Origin: Pseudomonadota bacterium
Lineage (GTDB): Bacteria > Pseudomonadota > Alphaproteobacteria > Rhizobiales > Xanthobacteraceae
Reading direction: 5' to 3'
Length of the DNA: 64,000 nt
NCBI GenBank assembly: GCA_018971625.1
Contig: JAGXAJ010000005.1
Location: 1 to 64,000 of the forward strand
This document shows, one piece after another, positions 27,032 through 35,644 of the stretch (position 1 is its first letter; each line of letters begins with the position of its first letter). The position numbers and the translations under genes are program-made. The notes below the pieces were generated by a model, which saw only the letters and a program-made list of their open reading frames with translations, did no database searches and was not told the DNA's origin.

Positions 27032-27424
27032 TCAGGAACGGCGGAGGATCGCGTCGATTGCCGTCCGCGCCTCGACAACGGCCTCTTTCAAACCGGCCAG
27101 CGCCTCGGCCGGATCGTCGCCCTTCCGGATCGCGACTTCCAGTCCTTCGGCCGCGTCGGCGACGCGAAACGCGCCGACCGCGCGCGCCGAGCCTTTCAGG
27201 GTGTGCGCCAGCTCCGGCGCGTTCGCAGACCAACTTTCCGAAAGGCCGTCTTGGAGACGGCCGATCAGGCCGACGGCCTGGGCCGAAAACATTGCCAGCA
27301 CCTCGCGGGTCAGACCGGCATCGCCCAGTGTCATTCGGTCGAGATGTCCGCTGTCGATTGGACCGTCATCAGGAGCGAGCGGCGGCGACGGCATCCATTC
27401 AATCCGTTCGAGGCGAAGTGGCAT
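27032..27424 (-). CDS. Hpt domain histidine phosphotransfer protein
   Basis: A 130-residue protein with the Hpt phosphorylation motif ELAHTLKGSARAVGAFRVAD, in which the histidine of AHTLKGSA is the site. Before it lies a helix (LTREVLAMFSAQAVGLIGRL), after it a helix (AAEGLEVAIRKGDDPAEAL). It relays phosphate between a sensor kinase and a response regulator. No kinase or regulator lies next to it in the window. ATG 27424 is preferred; a GTG at 27475 would add 17 unlikely residues. The 396-base gap to the coiled-coil gene separates the two divergent genes. Confidence 0.9.
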   Translation of the reverse strand: MPLRLERIEWMPSPPLAPDDGPIDSGHLDRMTLGDAGLTREVLAMFSAQAVGLIGRLQDGLSESWSANAPELAHTLKGSARAVGAFRVADAAEGLEVAIRKGDDPAEALAGLKEAVVEARTAIDAILRRS

Positions 27425-27820
27425 AGCAATAATCCGGTTCCCGCCGCCCCGCCGGCTTGGCAGCGCAGTTTTCACCAGCCAAACACGGAAACGGTTAACA
27501 GAAAGTTTTGCGCCGCAAGTCTGCCGCTTTTCTAGCGAAAAGCTGCCGGGATTAGCCGGAGCGGACCGGAATTCCCAGAACTTTGAATACCTTGCGGAAC
27601 AGCGCAGCGCTGTTAACGATGATCGGGGATGGTTAAGATTGTGTTAATCGGAACCATTTCATTAGCATCGCTCAGCCAATAGGATGTTCGGGAGGTTGCG
27701 GACAAGCAGGCCGATGGCCGCGCTTGCGCACCGATCTGGGGATGGACCGTCGCTGGCTTGCGTTGGGCGCGCAAAGCCTTATCGACGCATACAAAATAAA
27801 ACGAGGGGCTCAGACTGAAC
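27425..27820. other. intergenic region between hpt and the giant coiled-coil gene
   Basis: 396 bases with no convincing gene. It should hold the promoters for both divergent neighbours. An A+T-rich stretch near 27610-27670 is the most promoter-like part. A possible leftward open frame at 27613-27876 overlaps the coding start of the coiled-coil gene and has no family resemblance. Confidence 0.45.
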
Positions 27821-30800
27821 ATGGCGAACAATCCCAAGAAGGTCAAAGACCCTACCGAGGTGGCGCTTTCTGCCATTCAGGAAGCCTTGGACATCGGCGA
27901 CACGTCGAACGCCGATCACGGCAGCGATTCAATGCGCGACGATTCAATGCGCATCGACACCAGCACCCCGATCTCGCCGGCGGCTTACGGCGACTCTTCA
28001 TTCCGTGACGGGACGAGCGCCACCGAACGGCCGGTCGATCCGATCGATGGCCCGCGCCCCACCCGTCGCGCCGCCAATGACGACCGCGAAAACATCGGGC
28101 AAATCCTGCAGGCCATCCAGAAAGGCCGCCCTGCCCGCCGCGCCTTCACGCTCGCGGTGTCGTTCACCGCGGTCTGGGTCGTCGGCGCGCTGTTGTTGAC
28201 CATCAGCTTCCTGCCCTCGCTGCAGGCCGCGATCGGCAAGGGCGCCGGCGGAACGCTGACACTGGCCGGTCTGCTGGCATTGTTTGTCGCGCCCGTGCTG
28301 CTGATGTTTTTCCTGGCGAGCCTGTCCTGGCGCGGCCAGGAAATGCGGATGATCGCGCAGTCGATGGCGCAGGTCGCGCTGCGTTTCTCGGAGCCCGAGG
28401 ACGCGGCAAGCGACTCCGTGGTCACCGTCGGCCAGGCGATCCGCCGCGAAGTCGCGGCGATGGGCGACGGCGTCGAACGCGCGATCGCGCGAGCTGGTGA
28501 ACTTGAAACACTCGTCGCCAATGAAGTCGCCGCGCTGGAACGCGCCTACAGCGACAACGAAGTGCGCATCCGCGCGCTGCTGCAGGATATCGCCCACCAG
28601 CGCGACAACCTGGTCGGCCAGGCCGAACAGGTGCGCAGCGCCATTTCCGGCGTGCAGATCGACCTGCGCCATGACATCGCGCTGATCTCGGACGCGATCG
28701 CCTCGCGGGTCGATGAGGTCGCCAAGAGCATCACGGGCGCGCTCGAGGAGCGCGGCACCCACATCACCAGCGCGCTGAGCAATGCAGGCGACAACATGAT
28801 CCTGGCGCTCGGCGAGCGCGGCGGCGACCTGCTCGACCGGCTCGAGGAAGCCAGCGCCGAGACCACGCGCGCGGTGCTCGACGCCAGCGAGCGTCTCACC
28901 ACCAGCCTCAATTTCAAAACCGGGCACGTGCACGACGAATTCGTCGATCTCGCCGATCGCGTCCACGAGATGCTGAATGAACGCATGGACCGCATTACCA
29001 GCGAGTTCGAGCAGCGTTCCTCAACAATCGTCGACGGCATTTCTGACCGCACCGAGCAGGTCCATGACTCCCTGAAGAATTCGAGCGACTCGCTGTTGCT
29101 CGAACTCGAACTGCGCAGCGGCGATCTCGTCAGCAAGATCGACGAGGCCGGCAACCGGCTCGCGACCCAGATCCTGGGCAGCGGCGACAAGGCCAGCGAA
29201 GCGCTCGACGTCACCGTCAACTCGCTGGTGGCGAAGGTGGTCAGCCAGACCGAAACCGCGCACGACTCGCTGTCGCTGCAGATCAGCGCATTCGATGAAC
29301 TGGTGAAGAACCAGGGCAGCGAATTGGCAGAAAAATTTGCGCGCGACAGCGGCACGCTGGGCGCTTTGATCACCCGCCACATCTCGGAATTCGACCGCAC
29401 CGTCAAAACCTTCGGCGGCGAAATCGTCGAACGGCTAGGCCAGCGCACGCAGGACATCGCCGAGAACCTCAAGACCTATGTCGATAGCTTCGACACCCGC
29501 CTGACCTCGAACGGCGGCGAGATCACCGCCTCGCTCGACCAGCGCCTCGTGCAGTTCGAGACCACGCTCGGCAATCGCGTGGCCAATCTCGACGCTTCGC
29601 TCGAGACCAGAATCAAGGGTTTCGACGAGTCGGTCGATGGCCGCCTCAAGGCGCTCGAACAGACGTTCGATGCACGGGCCAGATCGGTAACCGAGACCAT
29701 CGACAGCCGTCTCGGCACGCTGTCGTCGTCGCTGACCGATGGCGCAGCGCAGGCGATCCATTCGATCGATTCCCGCCTCAATCAGCTGACCTCGTCGCTG
29801 ACCGACGGCACCACGCAAGCGATCCAGTCGATCGACTCCCGCCTTACCCACCTCACGACGTCGTTGACCGCCGGCGCCACGCGAGCGGTTGAAGCCGTCG
29901 ATCAGCGCATCCTGGCCGCGACCGAAAGCATCGACGGCCGCAGCGCGCAGTTGACCGACACCATCACGGCGCGCTTCCAGGAAATTCACCAGGGCATCGA
30001 ATCCCGCATCGGCGCCGTCGCCAACGATATCGACACCCGCGTTACACAGTTCGAAGACCTGCTGGGCTCGCGCGTCGAAGCGGTGGCCGGTCGCATCGAA
30101 AGCAGCGGACGGCAGGCCAGCGACGGCCTGATGGCGCGCGCCAAGGAATTGTCGGCGGGAATCAGGTCCCATGTCGAGGATGCCGAGCGTTCGCTCACCA
30201 ACCTCGTGGTCAACACCAGCGAGACCATTCAAACCGGCGCGCGAGCCGCACAGCAGTCGCTGCTGACCGTCTCCTCCGATGTCGGAGCACAGTTGAAGCT
30301 GACCTCGTCGGAAGTCGAGCGCGCCCTTACGGCGGTCGGCACCGGCGCCGCCCATTCCATCCTCAACAGTGCGCGGGAGGCCCAGAGCACGCTGGTGACT
30401 TCCTCCGCCGACGCCGCCAACCAGATCAAGTCACTGTCGGCCGACATCGAGCGAACGCTGTCTGCCGCCGGCACCTCCACCGCCGGCGCCATCGTCACCG
30501 GCGCGCGCGATGCGCAGAGCACGTTGATCGCCGCATCGTCGGACGCCGCCAACCAGGTCAGGTCGATCTCCGCCGAGATCGAACGGTCGCTCGCCGCGGT
30601 CACCACCAATACCAGCGACAATATCCAGGCCAGCGCGCTCAACGCGCAGAACGCACTGGTCGCCGCATCGAACGAGGTCAGTTCCAGGATCAAGTCGACC
30701 TCGGCCGATGTCGAACGCTCGGTGCTTGCCGCCAGCGGCGCGTTCGGCTCCACCATGAGCGGCAAGACCGACGAGATCGTCAGCTATATCCAGCAACAGA

Positions 30801-32629
30801 GCGATCGGCTGGGACAGATGATCGACGGCAAGCGCGGCACGCTGGTCGAGGCCATCGGAACCAGGGCCAGCGAGCTTACGCTCGACATCGATCGTGTCAC
30901 CTCCGAAGCCCTGCAATCGATCGAAACCCGAAGCCAGACTTTCTCGCAGTCGCTGGCGGCCAAGGGATCCGACGTCGCGCGGACCATCACGTCGGCGAGC
31001 GAACAGGCCACCGGTGCGGTCAGCAAGTCGCTAAAGGACGTTGAGCAGTCGACGCGGGCGGCGATCGACCAGTCGCGTCAGGTATCGATCGCGGCGGTCA
31101 CCGAAATGCAGGAGACCAGCAAGATTCTGCGCACCGACACGGTCGCCCTGTTCGAGCGGCTGCGCGAAGGCAATATCCTGCTGCAGGAAGTGCTGACCGG
31201 CGCCCACGACAATCTCAATTCGCTGGAGCGCGCGCTCGTCACCCGCGTGGCCGACTTCGTGTCCGCCATGAACGACGTGACCTCGCGCAACGGCGCCGCG
31301 ACGCAGGCGCTGGAAGACCAACTAAACGTATTCAACTCCAAGACCGCAAGCGCGCTGGCAAATCTCGGCTCGCTGTCCAGCCAGTTCGAGGCTCACGGCA
31401 AATCGTTGGTCGAGGCAGCAACCGTGGTCGAGCAGAGCAACCGCGGCACCACCGCCTCCGTCGCCGAGCGCAAGGCGACGCTGGAATCGCTCGTCACCAC
31501 CATCGACCTGCGCACCACCGACCTCGATCAGCGGCTGTCGCGCTTCACCAGCCTGCTGGATGAATCGCTTGCGGCCGCCGAGGAGCGCGCCCGCGATATC
31601 GCCCGCGTGGTGGCGGAAACCGCAGGTGCAGGCTCGTCCGCGATCAGCCGCCAGTTCGAGGCGGTCCGCCAGGCCGCCGAACAGGAACGCCGGATCACCG
31701 CCGACACCATGAGCGAGCTCTATCACCAGGGCACCCGCGAAGCGGACGCGATGTTCAAGCAGTCCGCCGACAAGTTCGCGTCCATGGTCACGAGCATGAA
31801 GCAGATGGCTGCGGAAATGCAGCAGGAGCTGGAAGCCACGCGTAACGAATTGCGCCGTGGCGTACTGGAAATGCCGCAGGAGGCCGCCGAAAGCACCTCG
31901 CAGATGCGCAAGGTCATTGTCGACCAGATCGAGGCACTGGCCGAACTTAACCGGATCGTCGCACGTCACGGTCGCGGCCTTGACGTGGTCGGCACCAATA
32001 GCGGCCGTTCCAGCACCCAACGCGAGGAAGAGTCGATGCTGGCGGCCGTAGTGGGCGGTCGCAACGATGCGCCATCGCGTTCGGCGCCGTCGCGGATGCG
32101 CGACAGCGCCTCCAACCTGCCGCCGCCGGATCTCGGCATGCCAGGCTCGCGGCGCACCGACGCGCCGCCGGTCAGCCCCGCCAGTGCCGAATCCGGCAAC
32201 GACGGATGGCTGTCAGGCCTGTTGAACCGCGCCGACAGCGGCAGCCAGGACACCCCGCGCGGCCGTGGGTCGCAGCCACCAGCCAGCAGCGGCAATCCGC
32301 TGGAAACGCTGTCGCTCGACATCGGACGGTTGATGGATCGTAATCTTGCGGTCGAAATGTGGGATCGCTATCAGCGCGGCGAGAGCAAGGCCTTCACCAA
32401 GCGGCTCTACACGCCCGCCGGTCAGAAGGCGTTCGACGAGGTCACCCGCAAATACCGCGCCGACCGCAACTTCAAGCAGACGGTAGATCGCTACATCACC
32501 GAGTTCGAGCGCCTGCTCGACGATGTCGCGCGCGACGACCGTGGCCCCGCGGCGCTGCGCAGCCACCTCACTTCCGAGACCGGACTGGTCTACACGCTTC
32601 TGGCGCATGCGGCGGGACGGCTTAGTTAG
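27821..32629 (+). CDS. giant membrane coiled-coil protein, GPR (growth pole ring)-like
   Basis: A 1602-residue protein. It has a disordered N-terminus with DSMRDDSMRIDTS, two membrane helices (about residues 108-130 and 146-168), then about 1250 residues of heptad-rich coiled coil and apolipoprotein-like repeats, a basic/proline-rich linker at about 1420-1480, and a conserved C-terminal domain (NPLETLSLDIGRLMDRNLAV, MWDRYQRGESKAFTKRLY). Internal repeats include a 22-residue unit (SIDSRLNQLTSSLTDGTTQA, residues 625-690) and a 40-residue unit (about 807-965). The layout matches the Agrobacterium growth pole ring protein, which forms a ring at the growing pole. The ring role is inferred from the family. 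Strong hairpin terminator follows. Confidence 0.8.
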   Translation: MANNPKKVKDPTEVALSAIQEALDIGDTSNADHGSDSMRDDSMRIDTSTPISPAAYGDSSFRDGTSATERPVDPIDGPRPTRRAANDDRENIGQILQAIQKGRPARRAFTLAVSFTAVWVVGALLLTISFLPSLQAAIGKGAGGTLTLAGLLALFVAPVLLMFFLASLSWRGQEMRMIAQSMAQVALRFSEPEDAASDSVVTVGQAIRREVAAMGDGVERAIARAGELETLVANEVAALERAYSDNEVRIRALLQDIAHQRDNLVGQAEQVRSAISGVQIDLRHDIALISDAIASRVDEVAKSITGALEERGTHITSALSNAGDNMILALGERGGDLLDRLEEASAETTRAVLDASERLTTSLNFKTGHVHDEFVDLADRVHEMLNERMDRITSEFEQRSSTIVDGISDRTEQVHDSLKNSSDSLLLELELRSGDLVSKIDEAGNRLATQILGSGDKASEALDVTVNSLVAKVVSQTETAHDSLSLQISAFDELVKNQGSELAEKFARDSGTLGALITRHISEFDRTVKTFGGEIVERLGQRTQDIAENLKTYVDSFDTRLTSNGGEITASLDQRLVQFETTLGNRVANLDASLETRIKGFDESVDGRLKALEQTFDARARSVTETIDSRLGTLSSSLTDGAAQAIHSIDSRLNQLTSSLTDGTTQAIQSIDSRLTHLTTSLTAGATRAVEAVDQRILAATESIDGRSAQLTDTITARFQEIHQGIESRIGAVANDIDTRVTQFEDLLGSRVEAVAGRIESSGRQASDGLMARAKELSAGIRSHVEDAERSLTNLVVNTSETIQTGARAAQQSLLTVSSDVGAQLKLTSSEVERALTAVGTGAAHSILNSAREAQSTLVTSSADAANQIKSLSADIERTLSAAGTSTAGAIVTGARDAQSTLIAASSDAANQVRSISAEIERSLAAVTTNTSDNIQASALNAQNALVAASNEVSSRIKSTSADVERSVLAASGAFGSTMSGKTDEIVSYIQQQSDRLGQMIDGKRGTLVEAIGTRASELTLDIDRVTSEALQSIETRSQTFSQSLAAKGSDVARTITSASEQATGAVSKSLKDVEQSTRAAIDQSRQVSIAAVTEMQETSKILRTDTVALFERLREGNILLQEVLTGAHDNLNSLERALVTRVADFVSAMNDVTSRNGAATQALEDQLNVFNSKTASALANLGSLSSQFEAHGKSLVEAATVVEQSNRGTTASVAERKATLESLVTTIDLRTTDLDQRLSRFTSLLDESLAAAEERARDIARVVAETAGAGSSAISRQFEAVRQAAEQERRITADTMSELYHQGTREADAMFKQSADKFASMVTSMKQMAAEMQQELEATRNELRRGVLEMPQEAAESTSQMRKVIVDQIEALAELNRIVARHGRGLDVVGTNSGRSSTQREEESMLAAVVGGRNDAPSRSAPSRMRDSASNLPPPDLGMPGSRRTDAPPVSPASAESGNDGWLSGLLNRADSGSQDTPRGRGSQPPASSGNPLETLSLDIGRLMDRNLAVEMWDRYQRGESKAFTKRLYTPAGQKAFDEVTRKYRADRNFKQTVDRYITEFERLLDDVARDDRGPAALRSHLTSETGLVYTLLAHAAGRLS

Positions 32630-32642
32630 CGAGTAGCAAAAA

Positions 32643-32668
32643 AAACGGAGGCACCGCTGCCTCCGTTT
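32643..32668. terminator. bidirectional terminator between GPR-like gene and mlaD
   Basis: An 11-bp perfect stem AAACGGAGGCA / TGCCTCCGTTT with loop CCGC. On the minus strand it is followed by a run of nine T, a strong rho-independent end for the Mla operon; on the plus strand the tail is weaker (TTTCTGCTT). It sits between two convergent genes, so it can serve both. Confidence 0.87.
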
Positions 32669-32723
32669 CTGCTTGGCGAATCCTGTTCGTCACTCACCAT
32701 TCAATATCTTATGATTCAATATC

Positions 32724-33608
32724 TTATGGCCTTCTCCTCTCACTGACCGCCGCCGGCTTCCTTTCGCTGGCCGGTGTTGCCGCAGGCGCCGATACGGTGC
32801 TGTTGCCGGGACCGAACAACAGGCGCGTCGGGTTGCGGTCGAGATTGTTCACCGCGCGGCTGATATCGGCCAGCGTGTGGCGACCGTCGGACATCAGAGC
32901 GCCCGAACGTTTGTCGAAATCCTCGGCCAGTTCGCGGATCGATTTCACGGTGAGAAACAGTTCACCGCCGTCCTTGCCTCCGGCCAGCGCATCGAGCCCG
33001 AGCATCAGACTGTCGGCCTTGGTCATCACGCCATCGACCTTCAGCATCAAATTGTCGATCTTTTCGGAGTTGCGTGCCAGCGAGGCCGTGAAGGTCTCCA
33101 GATTGTGCAGCGAATTCTTGACCGCCAACTGATTGTCGGCGACCACACGGTTGATATTCTGCAGCGTGCCGCGGATCGCCTCGGTGACGTCCTGCAGCGC
33201 GTTTGGATCGGCAGTCAGCACCGGCACGCCATCCTCGTCCAGCGGTACGCTTGGCGCGGTCTCCTCACCGCCCTTGAGCGAAATCGCGGCGACCCCGGTG
33301 AGACCCTGGAATTCGAGTCCCACCTGCGTATCCTTTCGGATCGGGGCGTTGTTTTCGATCATCGCCAATGCCACGACCCGGCGCGGGTTATCGAGCTTCA
33401 CCGACACCACTTCACCTATCCTGATACCATTGAAATTGACGCTGCCACCATTGCGCAGGCCCGATGCCGGGCCCTCGAAAATAATGCGCAGGGGCGTGCG
33501 GGCCTTGGTGGTGTGGAGGCTCTGAAACCACATCACAAAGCCAAACGCTGCGGCGATCACCGCCAACGTGAACGACCCGATCAGGACGAAATTCGCCCGC
33601 GTTTCCAT
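32724..33608 (-). CDS. mlaD: MlaD/MCE lipid-transport protein
   Basis: A 294-residue protein with one N-terminal membrane helix (FVLIGSFTLAVIAAAFGFVM) and one MCE domain with the pattern LRIIFEGPASGLRNGGSVNF and GIRIGEVVSVKLDNP, then VGLEFQGLTGVAAISLKGG. The C-terminal half is helical (LHNLETFTASLARNSEKIDN) as in MlaD/PqiB-like tubes. It binds lipids in the periplasm and forms a hexamer on the MlaE-MlaF complex. ATG 33608 follows CGGAG. It lies 34 bases after mlaF on the same strand, the last gene of the operon before the terminator. It lacks the MlaC and MlaB partners seen in E. coli. Confidence 0.92.
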   Translation of the reverse strand: METRANFVLIGSFTLAVIAAAFGFVMWFQSLHTTKARTPLRIIFEGPASGLRNGGSVNFNGIRIGEVVSVKLDNPRRVVALAMIENNAPIRKDTQVGLEFQGLTGVAAISLKGGEETAPSVPLDEDGVPVLTADPNALQDVTEAIRGTLQNINRVVADNQLAVKNSLHNLETFTASLARNSEKIDNLMLKVDGVMTKADSLMLGLDALAGGKDGGELFLTVKSIRELAEDFDKRSGALMSDGRHTLADISRAVNNLDRNPTRLLFGPGNSTVSAPAATPASERKPAAVSERRRP

Positions 33609-33642
33609 CAAATCAACTCCGGTGCCGCACCCCGACTCATGA

Positions 33643-34413
33643 TCAGCCCATGACAGCGCGGGCACGCTTGCCGTGGAAATAGGCCCTCAGCCAGGGATGT
33701 TGTGAAGCCTGCATGTCGGCCATCGATCCTGCAGCAATGATCTTACCGTTGCCTAAAACCGCGATGCGGTCGCAGGCTGTATAGAGGCTGTCCAGATCGT
33801 GGGTTACCATGAAAACCGTCAGCCCCAAAGTTCGCTGCAGGGTGCGCACCAACTCATCGAAATCGCCGGCACCGATCGGATCAAGGCCTGAAGTCGGCTC
33901 ATCCAGGAACACCAGTTCCGGATCGAGCGCGAGCGCGCGTGCGAGCGCCACGCGCTTGATCATGCCGCCGGACAGTTCGGAGGGGAAACGGTCGGCCACT
34001 TCGGGGCGCAAGCCGACCATGCCGAGCTTGGCCACCATGATCTCGTCGAGCAGGCGCTGCGAGACGTTGAGATATTCGCGCACCGGAAACTGGATGTTCT
34101 GCCGCACCGTCAGCGAGGAGAACAGCGCGCCTTGCTGAAACAAAATGCCCCAGCGCCGTTCGACGCCGCGCCGTTCCCGCGCGCTCGCGGAATCAAGATC
34201 GACCCCGAACACCTCGATGCGGCCGGCGACTTTCGGAACCAGGCCGATGATGGTGCGCGTCAGCACCGACTTGCCGGCGCCGGAGGGGCCGACGAAGCCG
34301 AGGATCTCGCCGCGCTTGACATCGAGATCGAGCCCGTCGAGCACGCGCGTCACGCCGAACTGCACGGTGATGTCGCGAACCCGGATGATGGCATCGCTGG
34401 TTTCGGTCGCCAT
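33643..34413 (-). CDS. mlaF: MlaF-type ABC transporter ATPase
   Basis: A 256-residue ABC ATPase. Walker A is in ILGFVGPSGAGKSVLTRTI, the Q-loop in WGILFQQGALFSSLTV, the signature in SELSGGMIKRVALARALALD and Walker B in ELVFLDEPTSGLDPIGAG, with the switch histidine in VFMVTHDLDSLY. The SGGM form of the signature and the N-terminal IIRVRDITVQFGVTRV are typical of the Mla/MCE ATPases rather than importers. It drives lipid transport across the envelope. The start ATG at 34413 is two bases after the mlaE stop, so translation is coupled. Confidence 0.93.
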   Translation of the reverse strand: MATETSDAIIRVRDITVQFGVTRVLDGLDLDVKRGEILGFVGPSGAGKSVLTRTIIGLVPKVAGRIEVFGVDLDSASARERRGVERRWGILFQQGALFSSLTVRQNIQFPVREYLNVSQRLLDEIMVAKLGMVGLRPEVADRFPSELSGGMIKRVALARALALDPELVFLDEPTSGLDPIGAGDFDELVRTLQRTLGLTVFMVTHDLDSLYTACDRIAVLGNGKIIAAGSMADMQASQHPWLRAYFHGKRARAVMG

Positions 34414-34415
34414 CG

Positions 34416-35549
34416 TCACATCCCGATCGACGCGAAGAAGATCGCAAACACGCCGTCCATTACGATGACGAAGAAAATCCCCTTCACCACTGAAGACGTG
34501 GTGTGCTGGCCGAGCGATTCGGCGCTGCCCTCGACCGCCAGCCCCTCGACGCAGGCGACGATGCCAATTACGGCAGCCATCACCGGCGCCTTGACGATGC
34601 CGACCACGAAATGATCGATCGAGATCGCGTCGCGCAGCCGCAGCAGGAAGGCTTCGGGATCGACCCCGCCGTAGAGCCACGCCACCAGCCCGCCGCCATA
34701 CAGCGCCGCCATCGCGCCCAGAAACGCCAGGATCGGCAGCGCGATGATCAGCGCCAGCATCCGCGGCAGGATCAGAACCTCGATCGGATCGAAGCCCATT
34801 GTGCGCAGCGCGTCGATCTCCTCGCGCATTTTCATCGAGCCGAGTTCGGCGGTGTAGGCGCTGCCGGAGCGGCCAGCCACCATGATCGCGACCAGCAGCA
34901 CGCCGATCTCGCGCAGCACCAGCACGCCCAGCATGTCGACCACGAAGATGTCGGCACCGAATTTGCGGAAATGAAAGATGCCCTGTTGCGAAATGATGCA
35001 GCCGATCAGGAAGGTGATGAGCCCGACGATCGGCACCGCGCGCCAGCACACCTGTTCGAGATGATGCACGGTCGAAGTGAGGCGGAAGGTTTTAGGACGA
35101 ATTAACACCCGGCCGGTCGCCGCAAGCACGGCGCCGAGCATGTCGATCAACTGGATCAAAGTGGTGCCAAAGCCTGCAACGCTGCGGCCGATCTGGTCCA
35201 GCATGCCGATGATGCTCACCGTCGTCATGTCGGCGGCTGGCGCGGCTTTGACCCGGCGCACCTCGTCGACCAGGCTGGAATAGTTGGCAGAGAGCCCTGC
35301 GATCCTGGCCTCGACGTCGCCATGGGTCAGGCTGCGGCGGAGCCGCTCGATCAACCAGGCTCCGAACGTGTCGAGCTTGTCGACCTGCGACACGTCGATA
35401 AAGATGTTGGGCCGGCTGCCGCACAGCTTTTCGGCATCGGCCACCATCTGTTCCAGCACCGGCGCAAAGCGGGCGGTCCATGGTCCCGCAGCGCATAGTG
35501 CCACGTCATTGCCCTTGGCGATCGGCTCCAATGTCGGGTCGCCGGTCAT
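34416..35549 (-). CDS. mlaE: MlaE-type permease with N-terminal STAS domain
   Basis: A 377-residue protein. Residues 1-110 form a STAS-like domain (IFIDVSQVDKLDTFGAWLIE) and the rest is the MlaE permease with helices and the family motif REIGVLLVAIMVAGRSGSAY, TAELGSMKMREEIDALRTMG. In E. coli the STAS part is the separate protein MlaB, so here it is fused. The permease spans the inner membrane and forms the core of an MlaFEDB-like complex for phospholipid traffic. ATG 35549 is the best start; an in-frame upstream reading to 35627 has no domain content. The operon is mlaE-mlaF-mlaD, all on the minus strand. Confidence 0.9.
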   Translation of the reverse strand: MTGDPTLEPIAKGNDVALCAAGPWTARFAPVLEQMVADAEKLCGSRPNIFIDVSQVDKLDTFGAWLIERLRRSLTHGDVEARIAGLSANYSSLVDEVRRVKAAPAADMTTVSIIGMLDQIGRSVAGFGTTLIQLIDMLGAVLAATGRVLIRPKTFRLTSTVHHLEQVCWRAVPIVGLITFLIGCIISQQGIFHFRKFGADIFVVDMLGVLVLREIGVLLVAIMVAGRSGSAYTAELGSMKMREEIDALRTMGFDPIEVLILPRMLALIIALPILAFLGAMAALYGGGLVAWLYGGVDPEAFLLRLRDAISIDHFVVGIVKAPVMAAVIGIVACVEGLAVEGSAESLGQHTTSSVVKGIFFVIVMDGVFAIFFASIGM

Positions 35550-35644
35550 GATCCCCGCCCCACGGCCTTTTCCCCGCGCGTCATAGAAATGAAAGTTCCC
35601 ACCCCGGCCGCCACCTTGCGGAAGCAAGCACTACCCAGCCATAC

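Noticed and set aside
29435..30355. Open frame of 306 codons antisense to the giant coiled-coil gene
   Set aside because: Created by the repetitive codon pattern of the real gene; no family match.
29698..30720. CRISPR-like repeat pattern
   Set aside because: The repeats are in-frame protein-coding units with no unique spacers between identical repeats.
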